64,000 nt of DNA from assembly GCA_020161435.1 (NCBI GenBank), contig JAIUNV010000002.1:496001-560000 (forward strand). Direction: 5' to 3'. Of this stretch, positions 55,008 to 63,845 are shown piece by piece. The translations under genes were made by a program, and so were the position numbers. The stretch is from Bacteroidota bacterium (lineage in GTDB: Bacteria > Bacteroidota > Bacteroidia > Chitinophagales > Chitinophagaceae). The stretch's first letter is position 1, and every line of letters begins with the position of its first letter. Under the pieces are notes generated by a model. That model made no database searches. It saw only the letters and a list, made by a program, of their open reading frames with translations, and was not told the DNA's origin.

Positions 55008-56591
55008 ATGGAAAATAGAAAACTGCAGGTTTGGCTACCCTTGTTTATCGGGCTGGCATTGGCACTGGGCATATTAGCGGGCTTTCAACTGGCGGGCAGT
55101 AGTGGCCGCACCAGTAGCAGCAACAAAAACCGGTCGGCCATTCAGCAGGTGCTCGATTTGGTTCAATATAAATATGTCGATTCTGTGAGTCTCGATTCCA
55201 TGGAGGCCGATGGCATTCAGGCCATGCTCAACCACCTCGATCCGCATACCGTTTTCATTCCTGCCCAAGAGCTGGCCGAAGCCAATGCCGACCTTGAAGG
55301 TGGCTTTAGCGGTATTGGTGTAGAATACCAGATGATTAACGACACCATGAATGTGGTGTATGTGGTGGAAAACGGACCAAGTGCCAAAGCAGGCCTCAAA
55401 ACCGGCGACAGAATTATTAAAGTATACGACAAAGTAATAGCTGGCAATAAATTGAAAGGCAGCGAGTTGCGAAAATTGCTTCGTGGTGATTATAATACTA
55501 AAGTAGAAGTGACTGCCCTACGGGATGGTAAAACCCAAACCTATACCATTACCCGTGGCAATGTACCGCTGCCTTCAGTTGAAGCAGCCTACATGGCTGA
55601 ACCCGGCGTTGGCTACATCAAGCTCAACAAGTTTAGCGAAACCACTTATAAAGAGTTCATGGATGCAGCCACAGGCCTGCAGGCAAAGGGCATGAAAAAG
55701 ATGATTCTCGATTTGCGGGGCAACACCGGTGGCATCCTCACCGAAGCGACTAACATTGCCGACGAGTTGCTTCCCGACGGACTTTCTATTGTGAGCACCC
55801 GTGGCTCCCATGTCAAAAACAAAGAAATACAAAGCACGAAGCCCGGCATTTTTGAAAAAGAACCGCTGGTAGTACTCATTGATGAGTTTAGTGCCAGTGC
55901 CAGTGAGGTATTGGCCGGCGCCCTGCAAGACAATGACCGCGGCACCATCATTGGACGGCGCAGTTTTGGCAAAGGACTGGTGCAAGAACAATACGATCTG
56001 GCCAATGGAGGTGCTGTTCGCATTACCGTAGCCCGCTACTATACGCCTTCCGGCCGCAGTATTCAAAAACCATACAATGGCAGCCGCAACGATTATCAGC
56101 ATGAAGTACTGGAAAGAAACCCCGCAAAAGACGACAGCAGCCTTCAAAAAAGTAAGGAAGTGTACACGACACGGGCAGGTAAAAAGGTATACGGTGGCGG
56201 TGGCATTACTCCCGACATCACCGTAGCTTTCGACAGCAGCCGGGTACCTCAAGGCAGCTTGCCACTCTTCAGCGGCAACCGCATTGGTGATTTCAGCTTC
56301 CGCTTGTTTCAGCAAATGAAGGGCAGCCTGACGCAATACAAAACGCCTTCAGACTTCATCAAGCAATATCAGTTACCAGCCAACACCTGGGACATGTACA
56401 CTATTCAACTTCAACAAGACAGCGTAAAAATACCTGAAGTATCGGTTTCGGTAAAAAATGATATTCTATTGATTATCAAAGCTAATATGGCCCGATACCA
56501 ATGGCGAAACAATGCCTTTTATGAAACGCTGCAGCCTACCGATAAACTGTTGCAGCAGGCATTGCAAACTCTCAAATCAATCAGCAAATAG
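55008..56591 (+). CDS. ctpA: S41 C-terminal processing peptidase
   Basis: A 527-residue exported peptidase. An N-terminal anchor/signal (WLPLFIGLALALGILAGFQL) is followed by a PDZ domain (GGFSGIGVEYQ, ENGPSAKAGLKTGDRI) and the catalytic domain. The Ser in FSASASEVLAG (Ser297, 25 residues before Lys322) and the Lys in RRSFGKGLVQ form the Ser-Lys dyad. It trims the C-termini of periplasmic proteins. Its stop TAG overlaps the GTG start of the next gene by one base. Confidence 0.92.
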   Translation: MENRKLQVWLPLFIGLALALGILAGFQLAGSSGRTSSSNKNRSAIQQVLDLVQYKYVDSVSLDSMEADGIQAMLNHLDPHTVFIPAQELAEANADLEGGFSGIGVEYQMINDTMNVVYVVENGPSAKAGLKTGDRIIKVYDKVIAGNKLKGSELRKLLRGDYNTKVEVTALRDGKTQTYTITRGNVPLPSVEAAYMAEPGVGYIKLNKFSETTYKEFMDAATGLQAKGMKKMILDLRGNTGGILTEATNIADELLPDGLSIVSTRGSHVKNKEIQSTKPGIFEKEPLVVLIDEFSASASEVLAGALQDNDRGTIIGRRSFGKGLVQEQYDLANGGAVRITVARYYTPSGRSIQKPYNGSRNDYQHEVLERNPAKDDSSLQKSKEVYTTRAGKKVYGGGGITPDITVAFDSSRVPQGSLPLFSGNRIGDFSFRLFQQMKGSLTQYKTPSDFIKQYQLPANTWDMYTIQLQQDSVKIPEVSVSVKNDILLIIKANMARYQWRNNAFYETLQPTDKLLQQALQTLKSISK

Positions 56592-57361
56592 TGAAACAAC
56601 TGAAAGCCATCCTTATTCAATTGCTAGGCAGACAGGCTTACCTACGCCTCACTTCCAGGATATTTTTGTTCAGCTTCCGACGACAGTGGCTGAAAAAGAA
56701 TCCGGCATACACGGTACACTATTTTGTCCGCCACCTCATTGGTAAGGGCCAAACGGTGATTGATATAGGCGCCAACCTCGGCTATTACTCCACGGAGTTT
56801 GCCCGGTTGGTCGGCAGCAAGGGAAAGGTGCTTTCCGTTGAACCCATTCAACTCTACAGAGAAATATTGCTGGCCAATACCTGTCATTTACCACAGGTGC
56901 AAGTGCTACCCTATGCATTGGGCGAACAGGAAGGTACCATCAGCATGGGCCTGCCGTTTGCCGAGCAGCACCGCCATGGCCTCATGAAAGTGTTGACCGA
57001 ATCGGAGAAGCAGGTTGCACCAGAAATATTTGAAGTGGAGCTCAAACACCCTGCTAAACTATTCGGACAACTCACTGATATTCATTACTTAAAATGTGAT
57101 ATCGAAGGCTATGAAGTACCTGTATTGCCAGCTATGCGGGCTGTGATTGAAAGCCATCAACCCATTGTTCAGGTAGAAACCGACGGCGAGAACAAACTCA
57201 TTTTGCACCGCATGTTCAACGAAATGGGCTACCAGCTGTTCTATGTACAGCAGGACAAACTGGTACCCTATCCAGATGCGCAGCAGCAGCTCATTGGCGA
57301 CCTGATTTGTATACCTGCCGGTAAAATCTCATCTATTGAAAAACTCATCCACCGGGCATAA
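56591..57361 (+). CDS. FkbM family SAM methyltransferase (copy 2)
   Basis: A 256-residue methyltransferase. SAM motif VIDIGANLGYYSTEFARLV, then SVEPIQLYREIL and the FkbM-type YLKCDIEGYEVPV. The start is GTG at 56591, one base inside the ctpA stop, which implies translational coupling. It shares only family-level similarity with the copy at 51045. The likely acceptor is a glycan or lipid hydroxyl. Confidence 0.88.
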   Translation: MKQLKAILIQLLGRQAYLRLTSRIFLFSFRRQWLKKNPAYTVHYFVRHLIGKGQTVIDIGANLGYYSTEFARLVGSKGKVLSVEPIQLYREILLANTCHLPQVQVLPYALGEQEGTISMGLPFAEQHRHGLMKVLTESEKQVAPEIFEVELKHPAKLFGQLTDIHYLKCDIEGYEVPVLPAMRAVIESHQPIVQVETDGENKLILHRMFNEMGYQLFYVQQDKLVPYPDAQQQLIGDLICIPAGKISSIEKLIHRA

Positions 57362-58121
57362 TCAACAGGAACCTCTTGTAGCGGTTCTCTTTATCATCCG
57401 TTACAAAAGTTTCAAACCGGGCTTTTTGTCGATGGCTTTATTCAGGCTTCCCCTTTGGCTCAACAAGAAAATTTCCTTTTGGCGGCTGATGGGCAGTGGC
57501 AGAAACGGCACTTTTGACATTGTACCCGATTGGAAACAATGGAGCATTATGGTGGTGATTCCTAAAACATGGATTGCTGACAGATGGGAAACAATTAGTC
57601 TGGAGAAACTTCAGCGAAGGTGTTTGGGAGATATCATTAGTGATCTCATTTCATTATGGAACGGTAAGGTGCAGGCTCTTTTACTGGAACCCAAAGAAGG
57701 CCATGGCCTTTGGAATGGCCGTGAGGTTTTCGGTCCTTTAGAGCGAAAAGCCGGCGACTGGGAAGGCCCGATAGCGGTAATGACGAGAGCCACCATACGG
57801 CTGAGCAGGGCCAAAGCTTTTTGGCAACATGTAGACCAGGTGGCCCGGCAAATGGCGGGGGCTCCCGGCTTTATTACCAGCTACGGTATTGGCGAAGTAC
57901 CGTTCATAAAGCAGGCTACTTTCAGCATATGGGAGAGCAAGCAAGCCATGCAGGCATTTGCCTATCAAATGCATGAGCACCGCGAAGTGATTAAAAAAAC
58001 CTACGCCGAAAAGTGGTACAGCGAAGAAATGTTTGTCCGTTTCCGCATCATTCGTACCTGGGAATTGCCCTCCCTTGAACAACAACTCGGGCAGACGGCG
58101 AATCATTTACCCGCCAATTAG
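57336..58121 (+). CDS. Spheroidene monooxygenase (CrtA)-like protein
   Basis: A 261-residue protein with the CrtA-family pattern: FWRLMGSGRNGTFDIVPDW, MTRATIRLSRAKAFW and FITSYGIGEVPFIKQATFSI. CrtA enzymes are heme-dependent carotenoid C-2 oxygenases. The conserved N-terminal part (VAVLFIIRYKSFKPGF) begins before the first ATG (57432), so a TTG at 57336, 26 bases inside the FkbM gene, is the likely start. No carotenoid biosynthesis gene is visible within the window. The substrate may not be a carotenoid. Confidence 0.78.
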   Translation: MKNSSTGHNQQEPLVAVLFIIRYKSFKPGFLSMALFRLPLWLNKKISFWRLMGSGRNGTFDIVPDWKQWSIMVVIPKTWIADRWETISLEKLQRRCLGDIISDLISLWNGKVQALLLEPKEGHGLWNGREVFGPLERKAGDWEGPIAVMTRATIRLSRAKAFWQHVDQVARQMAGAPGFITSYGIGEVPFIKQATFSIWESKQAMQAFAYQMHEHREVIKKTYAEKWYSEEMFVRFRIIRTWELPSLEQQLGQTANHLPAN

Positions 58122-58127
58122 TTTTGT
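58120..58127 (+). promoter_or_regulatory. Bacteroidota -7 promoter box of the patatin gene
   Basis: TAGTTTTG matches TAnnTTTG and overlaps the stop codon of the CrtA-like gene, 44 bases upstream of the ATG at 58172. Confidence 0.45.
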
Positions 58128-58171
58128 ATGCCCGGCGGCAAGTGTGTATTTTACCTGAAAACAAGCACAAT

Positions 58172-59218
58172 ATGGCCCGCACAAAAATTCGTATTCTTTC
58201 TTTAGATGGTGGTGGCATCAGGGGAATCATCCCGGCCACCATTATGGTAGAAATTGAAAACCGGTTGCAAATGCGCACCGGCAACCCAGATGCCCGCATT
58301 GCCGACTTTGTTGACCTGATAGCAGGTACCAGTACAGGCGGTATTCTCACCAGCATATACCTCTGCCCGGGCCCCGACAACCGGCCGAAGTTTGCCGCAA
58401 AAGACGCCCTAGACTTGTACCTAAACAATGGCAAGGATATTTTTCAAATGGAATTTCTGTCGAAAGTGGCTAAGCTTTATGTGGTATTCAACGAAATGTA
58501 TCCGAGCAAGCACATCGAAAAATTGCTGGCGGAATATTTTGGCGACACGGAGCTCGACGATCTGCTTCGCCCCTGCCTCATTACCGCTTACGACATACGC
58601 AACCGGCGGGCCCATTTTTTTAATAGTGTAGATGCCAGGGGTGGCAAAAAGATTTACAACTACAAACTGAAAGATGTGTGCCGGGCTACCTCTGCAGCCC
58701 CCACCTATTTTGAACCTGCCAAAATTTCATCGGAGCAAGGTGCCGAATACACGCTGGTTGATGGCGGTGTGTTTGTAAATAATCCAGCGCTGGCAGCGTA
58801 TAGCGAAGCCCGCACCATTCGGTTTAGCAAAGAAGTAGCGCCACACAAGCCTGACTTCCCTTCTGCTAAAGACATGTTGATTATTTCTGTAGGAACGGGA
58901 ACGGTAAAAACGCCCTATCATTACGATAAAATTAAGAACGCAGGCTTGATTGCATGGCTGCCAATCGTTATCGACATCATGATGAGTGGCAATAGTGAAA
59001 CGGTAGATTACCATTTGCAAAAGATGTTCAACACATTATCAGAAGAAGATGAGCAGGACTACTACCGATTGGAACCAGCCCTGCAAGATGCCAGTAGCGA
59101 AATGGATGATGTATCGGACGAGAACCTGAAAAACCTGCATGAAGCTGGCTTACACTATGTAGCCAAACACGATGCGTTGATTGAGGAGATTGTGACCAAG
59201 CTGATAGCTTACGCATGA
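58172..59218 (+). CDS. Patatin-like phospholipase
   Basis: A 348-residue patatin family lipid acyl hydrolase (ATG at 58172, MARTKIRILSLDGGGIRG). The oxyanion loop GGGIRG (13-18), nucleophile GTSTGG (Ser54) and DGGVFVNNP (catalytic Asp) are all present. There is no signal peptide. Such proteins release fatty acids from phospholipids; some act as effectors in CBASS, but no cyclase lies beside it here. It ends at a bidirectional terminator. Confidence 0.9.
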   Translation: MARTKIRILSLDGGGIRGIIPATIMVEIENRLQMRTGNPDARIADFVDLIAGTSTGGILTSIYLCPGPDNRPKFAAKDALDLYLNNGKDIFQMEFLSKVAKLYVVFNEMYPSKHIEKLLAEYFGDTELDDLLRPCLITAYDIRNRRAHFFNSVDARGGKKIYNYKLKDVCRATSAAPTYFEPAKISSEQGAEYTLVDGGVFVNNPALAAYSEARTIRFSKEVAPHKPDFPSAKDMLIISVGTGTVKTPYHYDKIKNAGLIAWLPIVIDIMMSGNSETVDYHLQKMFNTLSEEDEQDYYRLEPALQDASSEMDDVSDENLKNLHEAGLHYVAKHDALIEEIVTKLIAYA

Positions 59219-59231
59219 TTAGCAAAAACAA

Positions 59232-59264
59232 AAAAAGACCTGCACAAAACGTGCAGGTCTTTTT
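59232..59264. terminator. Bidirectional terminator between patatin and the secreted protein gene
   Basis: AAAAAGACCTGCAC (59232-59245) pairs with GTGCAGGTCTTTTT (59251-59264) around AAAAC, giving a T-run in both directions. Confidence 0.85.
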
Positions 59265-59283
59265 GCAACAAAAGGAAGTCATA

Positions 59284-59748
59284 TTACGAAAGTGCCACCA
59301 ATGTTGGCTTAGGTGATGCCATCCAGCGTTCCATCATATCAGTGGTCAGCTTTGCTGTACTGAAACAACGCAGCTGCGGGTGATTTGCTTTTTTGGTGGT
59401 TTCCAAATGCAAGCTGGTTTGTACACCGGCTACATTCAACATTACTTCATTGAGTGCAGGAGAAATTTCCAATTCAGCTGCATGCACCAACAAATTGCTG
59501 GTGCGATACTGTTTGCCCCAGATGTCGGTAATCCAAAACATGTTGTTTTGGTAGCTCACAGCAATGGCTTGTTGAATGTGTTGGGTTGTACCCTTGGCCT
59601 GAAGAACAACCGGCTGGGCCTGGCCCAACAACACCTGCTCACATTGCATTACGGCATCTTGGTTTTTTGCAAATACTACTGATGGAGCTAACGCCATTGC
59701 TGGCATTAGCTTCACCATATTGAGTAAGAACTGTTTGCGTTCCATCAT
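59284..59748 (-). CDS. Secreted protein of unknown function
   Basis: A 154-residue protein with a signal peptide (MMERKQFLLNMVKLMPAMAL then APSVVFA). The mature part is beta-rich and may form a small beta-sandwich; residues such as FWITDIWGKQYRTSNLLV give no catalytic motif I know. It lies 27 bases downstream of the T9SS FG-GAP gene, and may share its transcript. Confidence 0.6.
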   Translation of the reverse strand: MMERKQFLLNMVKLMPAMALAPSVVFAKNQDAVMQCEQVLLGQAQPVVLQAKGTTQHIQQAIAVSYQNNMFWITDIWGKQYRTSNLLVHAAELEISPALNEVMLNVAGVQTSLHLETTKKANHPQLRCFSTAKLTTDMMERWMASPKPTLVALS

Positions 59749-59775
59749 ATCTCATCACGTTTTAATGGGTTCAAG

Positions 59776-62634
59776 TTATTCTTTTACCAGTTTGAAACTA
59801 CGCCCATCAGATAATACCAATTGGTACAAACCTGCTGACAGCGATTGCATATTGAGCTCATGTGTATTGCTGCGCATTACAAATGAGGTTACAACCCTAC
59901 CCTGAGCATCAATCAACCGGGCTGATAATTGTGCAGCAGCGTTTTGTACTGTAATCAGCACCTTATCCTTGGCAGGGTTTGGATACAATGATACAGCAGC
60001 TTTTGCAGTACGATTATCAATTACAACTACCGGACTGTAGGTAAAGCTACCATCTGCATCTACCATTTGCAAGCGGTAATACCAGAGGCCCGGCACCACA
60101 GCATCGGTGTAACTGAAGCTGGCTGAAGTTGCAGCAGTTGCTGGTACTGCGCCAACCTGTGCAAATGCTCCGGTACCATTGCTACGCTGTATCTGATAGC
60201 TCCGCATGTTTTCCTGTCCGGCTACTTTCCAGTTCAGCTCTACAGCACCAGATGCCGTTGCAGATGCTGTAAACGAAACCAGCTTCACAGGCAACAATAG
60301 TGTACTTGTTTGGATGAAGAAGCTGCTGAAACCCTCCACATCAAACGTAACCTGCCACAAATTGAGCGTTGCATTCCAAACAATATTGGCATCATCAGGA
60401 TTGATAACAGTACCGGGACCAGGATATGTATTGGGATTACCACTATTATCGCTACTGCTACCATTGAGTTTAGAAATACGCAGGTTTGCTTTACCGGCAT
60501 TGTCTGTTGGTCCGGTGGGCAAATCCAAGCCATTGGGAACTGAATTAAAGTTGTCGAAATCGGCCTGAGAATAATACAACGTAACAGTACCAGATGATGT
60601 AGCCGGGTTAGTAGCAGGAGTAATTTCATAAATACGCCTTGCGTAGGTAATGCTCTGATAGCTGGTAGCTGTAGGCTTAACCCATGTTTTTATGGAAACA
60701 GAACCAGAAACAGGAGTTCCAGCACCTACAACTTTCGGAACAATATTGCCCAACAATTCGCAGCTGGCATTTTGAAACTTATTGTTGCTCACATTCTGAC
60801 CATAGGTAAGATTTGTAGCTGGCAAAGCTGTTGTGCCTACAGTGAGTGTTGCTGCTGTGGTATTAACAGAACCCGCGGCATTGGTTAATACACAACGATA
60901 GTAGCGTCCGTTCAAACCGGCAACATTTGAAATGCTCAAAGTAGCAGAGGTAGCACCACTGTACACGCCCGTGTTGGTAAGATTGGTGGGCGAAGCAAAG
61001 CCAGCAGTAGTAGATTCTTGCCACTGATAGCCAGTAACACCCGTACCCGCTGCAGTATAACTTACCCCAAAGCCCGAACACTCGGTGGCATTAGATGGAT
61101 TGGTTGTTACAACAGGCAATGCCAGTGTGGTAAACTGAAATACGTTAGTTTGATTAATGCCGGCAAACACCAAATTTGAACCCGAAGATTTAATGGCATT
61201 TCCACCTACCTCTACATATACTTGTGTACCGGCTGGCAAATTGGATGCAGGATTAATGGTAAGCACTGCTCCGGAAATACTTAACAAGGCAACATTGCTG
61301 ACAACATTAATTCTTTCTACCAGCGAATTATCCGACAAACGTTTGATGGTAATATCTCCGGCACCAGTTACATTTCCTGTTCCGGCAGCCCCGTTACTCA
61401 AAGCAATGTTTTCGCTAAAAGTCATACTCAGGTTAGCAGAAGGCACAATAGATGTAGCAAAGTTTGTTGGCACGGTGCTGCTCAATGTTGGGGCAACACC
61501 TTGCTGTGCATATTGCACATTTTTACCACTGTTAAAGATGTCTACATCACCATCCTTGTCTGTATCCAACACACCTATAGATAGTTGCGTAAAATCACCT
61601 GCAGCAGTGATGATTAGCGAAGAAAAAGGATTACCAGTTGTAACCTGCGTCCATGTACTGCCGGCATCTTTACGCCAATATACCAACGCGGAATTGGCAG
61701 CATTTCTACCCAATAAATCACGGTCGCCATCAGAATCTAAATCGGCAGTAATAAATGCAGAAGCAGACGTATTGAGCGTAGCAGCAATGGCATTCATTGG
61801 ATTGCTTCCACCACTCAATTCACTGAAAGTAGAACCACTTCTTGAATACACTACGTTTGCCCCTTTGTTGTAAATGTCAATGGTACCATTGCCATCTGCA
61901 TCTACAAGAGCAAGGTTGCCAGCAGTAAAAGCAGCCGCTGTTGCTATTGAAATTGAATTGAAAGGATTGGAACCGCCTGTTAATTGTGTCCAACCACCTG
62001 CTCCGCCATTGCGCCAATATACTGGGGTACCCGGTAAAGTAGCAGGACGGCCAACCAAATCCAAATCGCCATCGCCATCAAAATCGCCTGTAATAAACGC
62101 ACTGGCTACATTAGCCATAGAAGCTGTTATGCCATTCATGGGATTTGATGCCCCAGTTACCCTTGTAAAAGTACCGGCATCATTGCGGTATAATTCATTG
62201 GGTGCCCTGTTGTAAATATCTAAATCACCATCACCATCGGCATCCAGCACTGCCAGGTTACCTAAGGTGAAATTATTGGCAGAAGCTGTACCCCATGTAA
62301 TGCCATTCACAGGACTTGATGCACCTGTCAATTGGGTCCAGTCACTAGTGTTACCATTGTGGCGCCAAAATACTAATCCGTTGTTGGTGGTGTTTCTGCC
62401 AATCAAATCAATGTCTCCATCATTGCCCTGAAAATCGCCAATAAGGAAAGAACTGGCGGTGGCAGCAATGGTTGCATTAATATTCCGCATGTTGTGCGTA
62501 GATGAGTTTACCTCGGTAAAAGTTTGGGCCATACCCGATGTCAAACCGAGACAAATTATACCTACCGCAAGCAATCCATGCTTAACGGCATGGGCAAATA
62601 GCCGTTTTACTAGTGGGTAAATTTTTTGTTGCAT
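59776..62634 (-). CDS. FG-GAP/VCBS repeat protein with T9SS type A sorting domain
   Basis: A 952-residue secreted surface protein. A signal peptide (about 1-36, ending SGMAQ) is followed by three FG-GAP/VCBS-like repeats of about 113 residues. Their Ca2+ loops include DADGDGDLD (131-139), DFDGDGDLD (184-192), DLDSDGDRD (298-306) and DTDKDGDVD (357-365). Then come a Big_5-like domain (about 381-495), an Ig-like domain (about 500-590) and a Fn3-like domain. The C-terminal sorting domain starts SLYPNPAKDKVLITV and ends SFKLVKE. It should be exported by the type IX system and attached to, or released from, the cell surface. Ligand unknown. Confidence 0.88.
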   Translation of the reverse strand: MQQKIYPLVKRLFAHAVKHGLLAVGIICLGLTSGMAQTFTEVNSSTHNMRNINATIAATASSFLIGDFQGNDGDIDLIGRNTTNNGLVFWRHNGNTSDWTQLTGASSPVNGITWGTASANNFTLGNLAVLDADGDGDLDIYNRAPNELYRNDAGTFTRVTGASNPMNGITASMANVASAFITGDFDGDGDLDLVGRPATLPGTPVYWRNGGAGGWTQLTGGSNPFNSISIATAAAFTAGNLALVDADGNGTIDIYNKGANVVYSRSGSTFSELSGGSNPMNAIAATLNTSASAFITADLDSDGDRDLLGRNAANSALVYWRKDAGSTWTQVTTGNPFSSLIITAAGDFTQLSIGVLDTDKDGDVDIFNSGKNVQYAQQGVAPTLSSTVPTNFATSIVPSANLSMTFSENIALSNGAAGTGNVTGAGDITIKRLSDNSLVERINVVSNVALLSISGAVLTINPASNLPAGTQVYVEVGGNAIKSSGSNLVFAGINQTNVFQFTTLALPVVTTNPSNATECSGFGVSYTAAGTGVTGYQWQESTTAGFASPTNLTNTGVYSGATSATLSISNVAGLNGRYYRCVLTNAAGSVNTTAATLTVGTTALPATNLTYGQNVSNNKFQNASCELLGNIVPKVVGAGTPVSGSVSIKTWVKPTATSYQSITYARRIYEITPATNPATSSGTVTLYYSQADFDNFNSVPNGLDLPTGPTDNAGKANLRISKLNGSSSDNSGNPNTYPGPGTVINPDDANIVWNATLNLWQVTFDVEGFSSFFIQTSTLLLPVKLVSFTASATASGAVELNWKVAGQENMRSYQIQRSNGTGAFAQVGAVPATAATSASFSYTDAVVPGLWYYRLQMVDADGSFTYSPVVVIDNRTAKAAVSLYPNPAKDKVLITVQNAAAQLSARLIDAQGRVVTSFVMRSNTHELNMQSLSAGLYQLVLSDGRSFKLVKE

Positions 62635-62663
62635 AGCGTGTGTTTTACTTTGTTAGAAAGTGA

Positions 62664-63782
62664 TTATAAAAACAAGTATGGATTGTGCCAACCGGTTACG
62701 GCCTGTTTTGCACTGCTAAACAAATTGGTATCAGCACTGCTGTCGAAAACAATTTCATCAATAGATTCACGTAAAATATTCCCGGCGTCAATCCTGATTT
62801 TCTCAAGTATGACTGAACTACTTTTTTCGTGAGGTAATTGTGCCAAAGAAATGGTTCCTCTTGGCCCTTGTACCGCAGCTGCAGCTAATGCATTTTGCAT
62901 GCCGGGGCTGTTTGAAAAAGTCTTGCAGGTTTCAGCCAATACTAACCCTGCTTCGAAGGACAGCAGTTGAAAAACATTGGGCAATTCCGGCTGTTGTTGC
63001 AACCAAAAAACCAAACTTTCTTCATCTCCTGTTTTATTCAATTGCCAGGTTGAAGCAGTGTAAGCTTCTTGCAGTGAGCATGTCGGAGGTATTGGTTCTT
63101 CCAGCATAAATGGTGATACCGATAGTGGCGGTCTTTGTTGCTGAGTTTTAGCATCATAGTGCAGCAGAAAATCAACAGACTCGCCTCCGGACAGCAGCGC
63201 ATGAACATGACCTGTTTGCAGTGTAGCTAATGAGTCGAACAATGATGCTGTTTGAAAATCTCCGGGAGGATTTTTCAAAACGTTCAAATGCAGTTGTGTG
63301 CCACCTGCCCTGCCCAAGCCCAGTTTGTACGCCTCTATCAAGCCGTAACCACTATCAAACAATGATGTATTGATGCAGCAATCGCCGCCAAACGTTGTTT
63401 GCATCCATTCTGCTAGTACCAATTGACTACGCCAAAGTTCAGCTGTATGAAAAAACAAGTACGGTTGCCGCCAATCGGGTGATGACAGGTGTTCACCAAC
63501 ATTCAGCACTATTACAGGCATTTGAAGTTGCGCAATTACTGGCTGCAACGATAGCATTACTTTACTATTTACCCATGCAATAACCACATCACAGTCGTGC
63601 TGGTATTTGCATTTATTAATAGCCGACTCTACTTGTGCAACTGCACCAGCCCCGATGAACTCGGGCACAATTTCCCACTGAGTAAGTGGCTCTTTTTTTT
63701 GTGCAATACTTAGCCCAAGCATTAAATCCCGCCTGATGGCAGGAAATAATTCGCTTTGTGGAAACAGCAATCCAACTTTCAT
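62664..63782 (-). CDS. Type I periplasmic-binding-fold protein without signal peptide
   Basis: A 372-residue protein resembling branched-chain amino acid type binding proteins (LivK-like): MKVGLLFPQSELFPAIRRDL, DVVIAWVNSKVML, YLFFHTAELWRSQL and VQGPRGTISLAQLP. The very first residues are already the first beta strand, so there is no signal peptide. No ABC permease or ATPase gene is adjacent. It lies between the tail-collar gene and the T9SS FG-GAP gene, all on the minus strand. A cytoplasmic sensor or assembly role is possible; this is inference. Confidence 0.65.
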   Translation of the reverse strand: MKVGLLFPQSELFPAIRRDLMLGLSIAQKKEPLTQWEIVPEFIGAGAVAQVESAINKCKYQHDCDVVIAWVNSKVMLSLQPVIAQLQMPVIVLNVGEHLSSPDWRQPYLFFHTAELWRSQLVLAEWMQTTFGGDCCINTSLFDSGYGLIEAYKLGLGRAGGTQLHLNVLKNPPGDFQTASLFDSLATLQTGHVHALLSGGESVDFLLHYDAKTQQQRPPLSVSPFMLEEPIPPTCSLQEAYTASTWQLNKTGDEESLVFWLQQQPELPNVFQLLSFEAGLVLAETCKTFSNSPGMQNALAAAAVQGPRGTISLAQLPHEKSSSVILEKIRIDAGNILRESIDEIVFDSSADTNLFSSAKQAVTGWHNPYLFL

Positions 63783-63795
63783 ATTTCAAACGAAT

Positions 63796-63830
63796 CCACC
63801 AGCCATTTGCTTACACAAATGCGCTGGTGG
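63796..63830. repeat. Hairpin between the tail-collar and binding-fold genes
   Basis: CCACCAGC and CATTTG pair with CAAATG and GCTGGTGG (one bulged C) around a six-base loop. There is no T-run on the minus strand, so it may be a leader hairpin rather than a terminator. Confidence 0.35.
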
Positions 63831-63845
63831 TTATACTTCTATAAA

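Noticed and set aside
58172..59218. Patatin gene as a CBASS or other defence effector
   Set aside because: No nucleotide cyclase, HORMA/TRIP13 or other defence gene is adjacent; the neighbours are envelope and metabolic genes.
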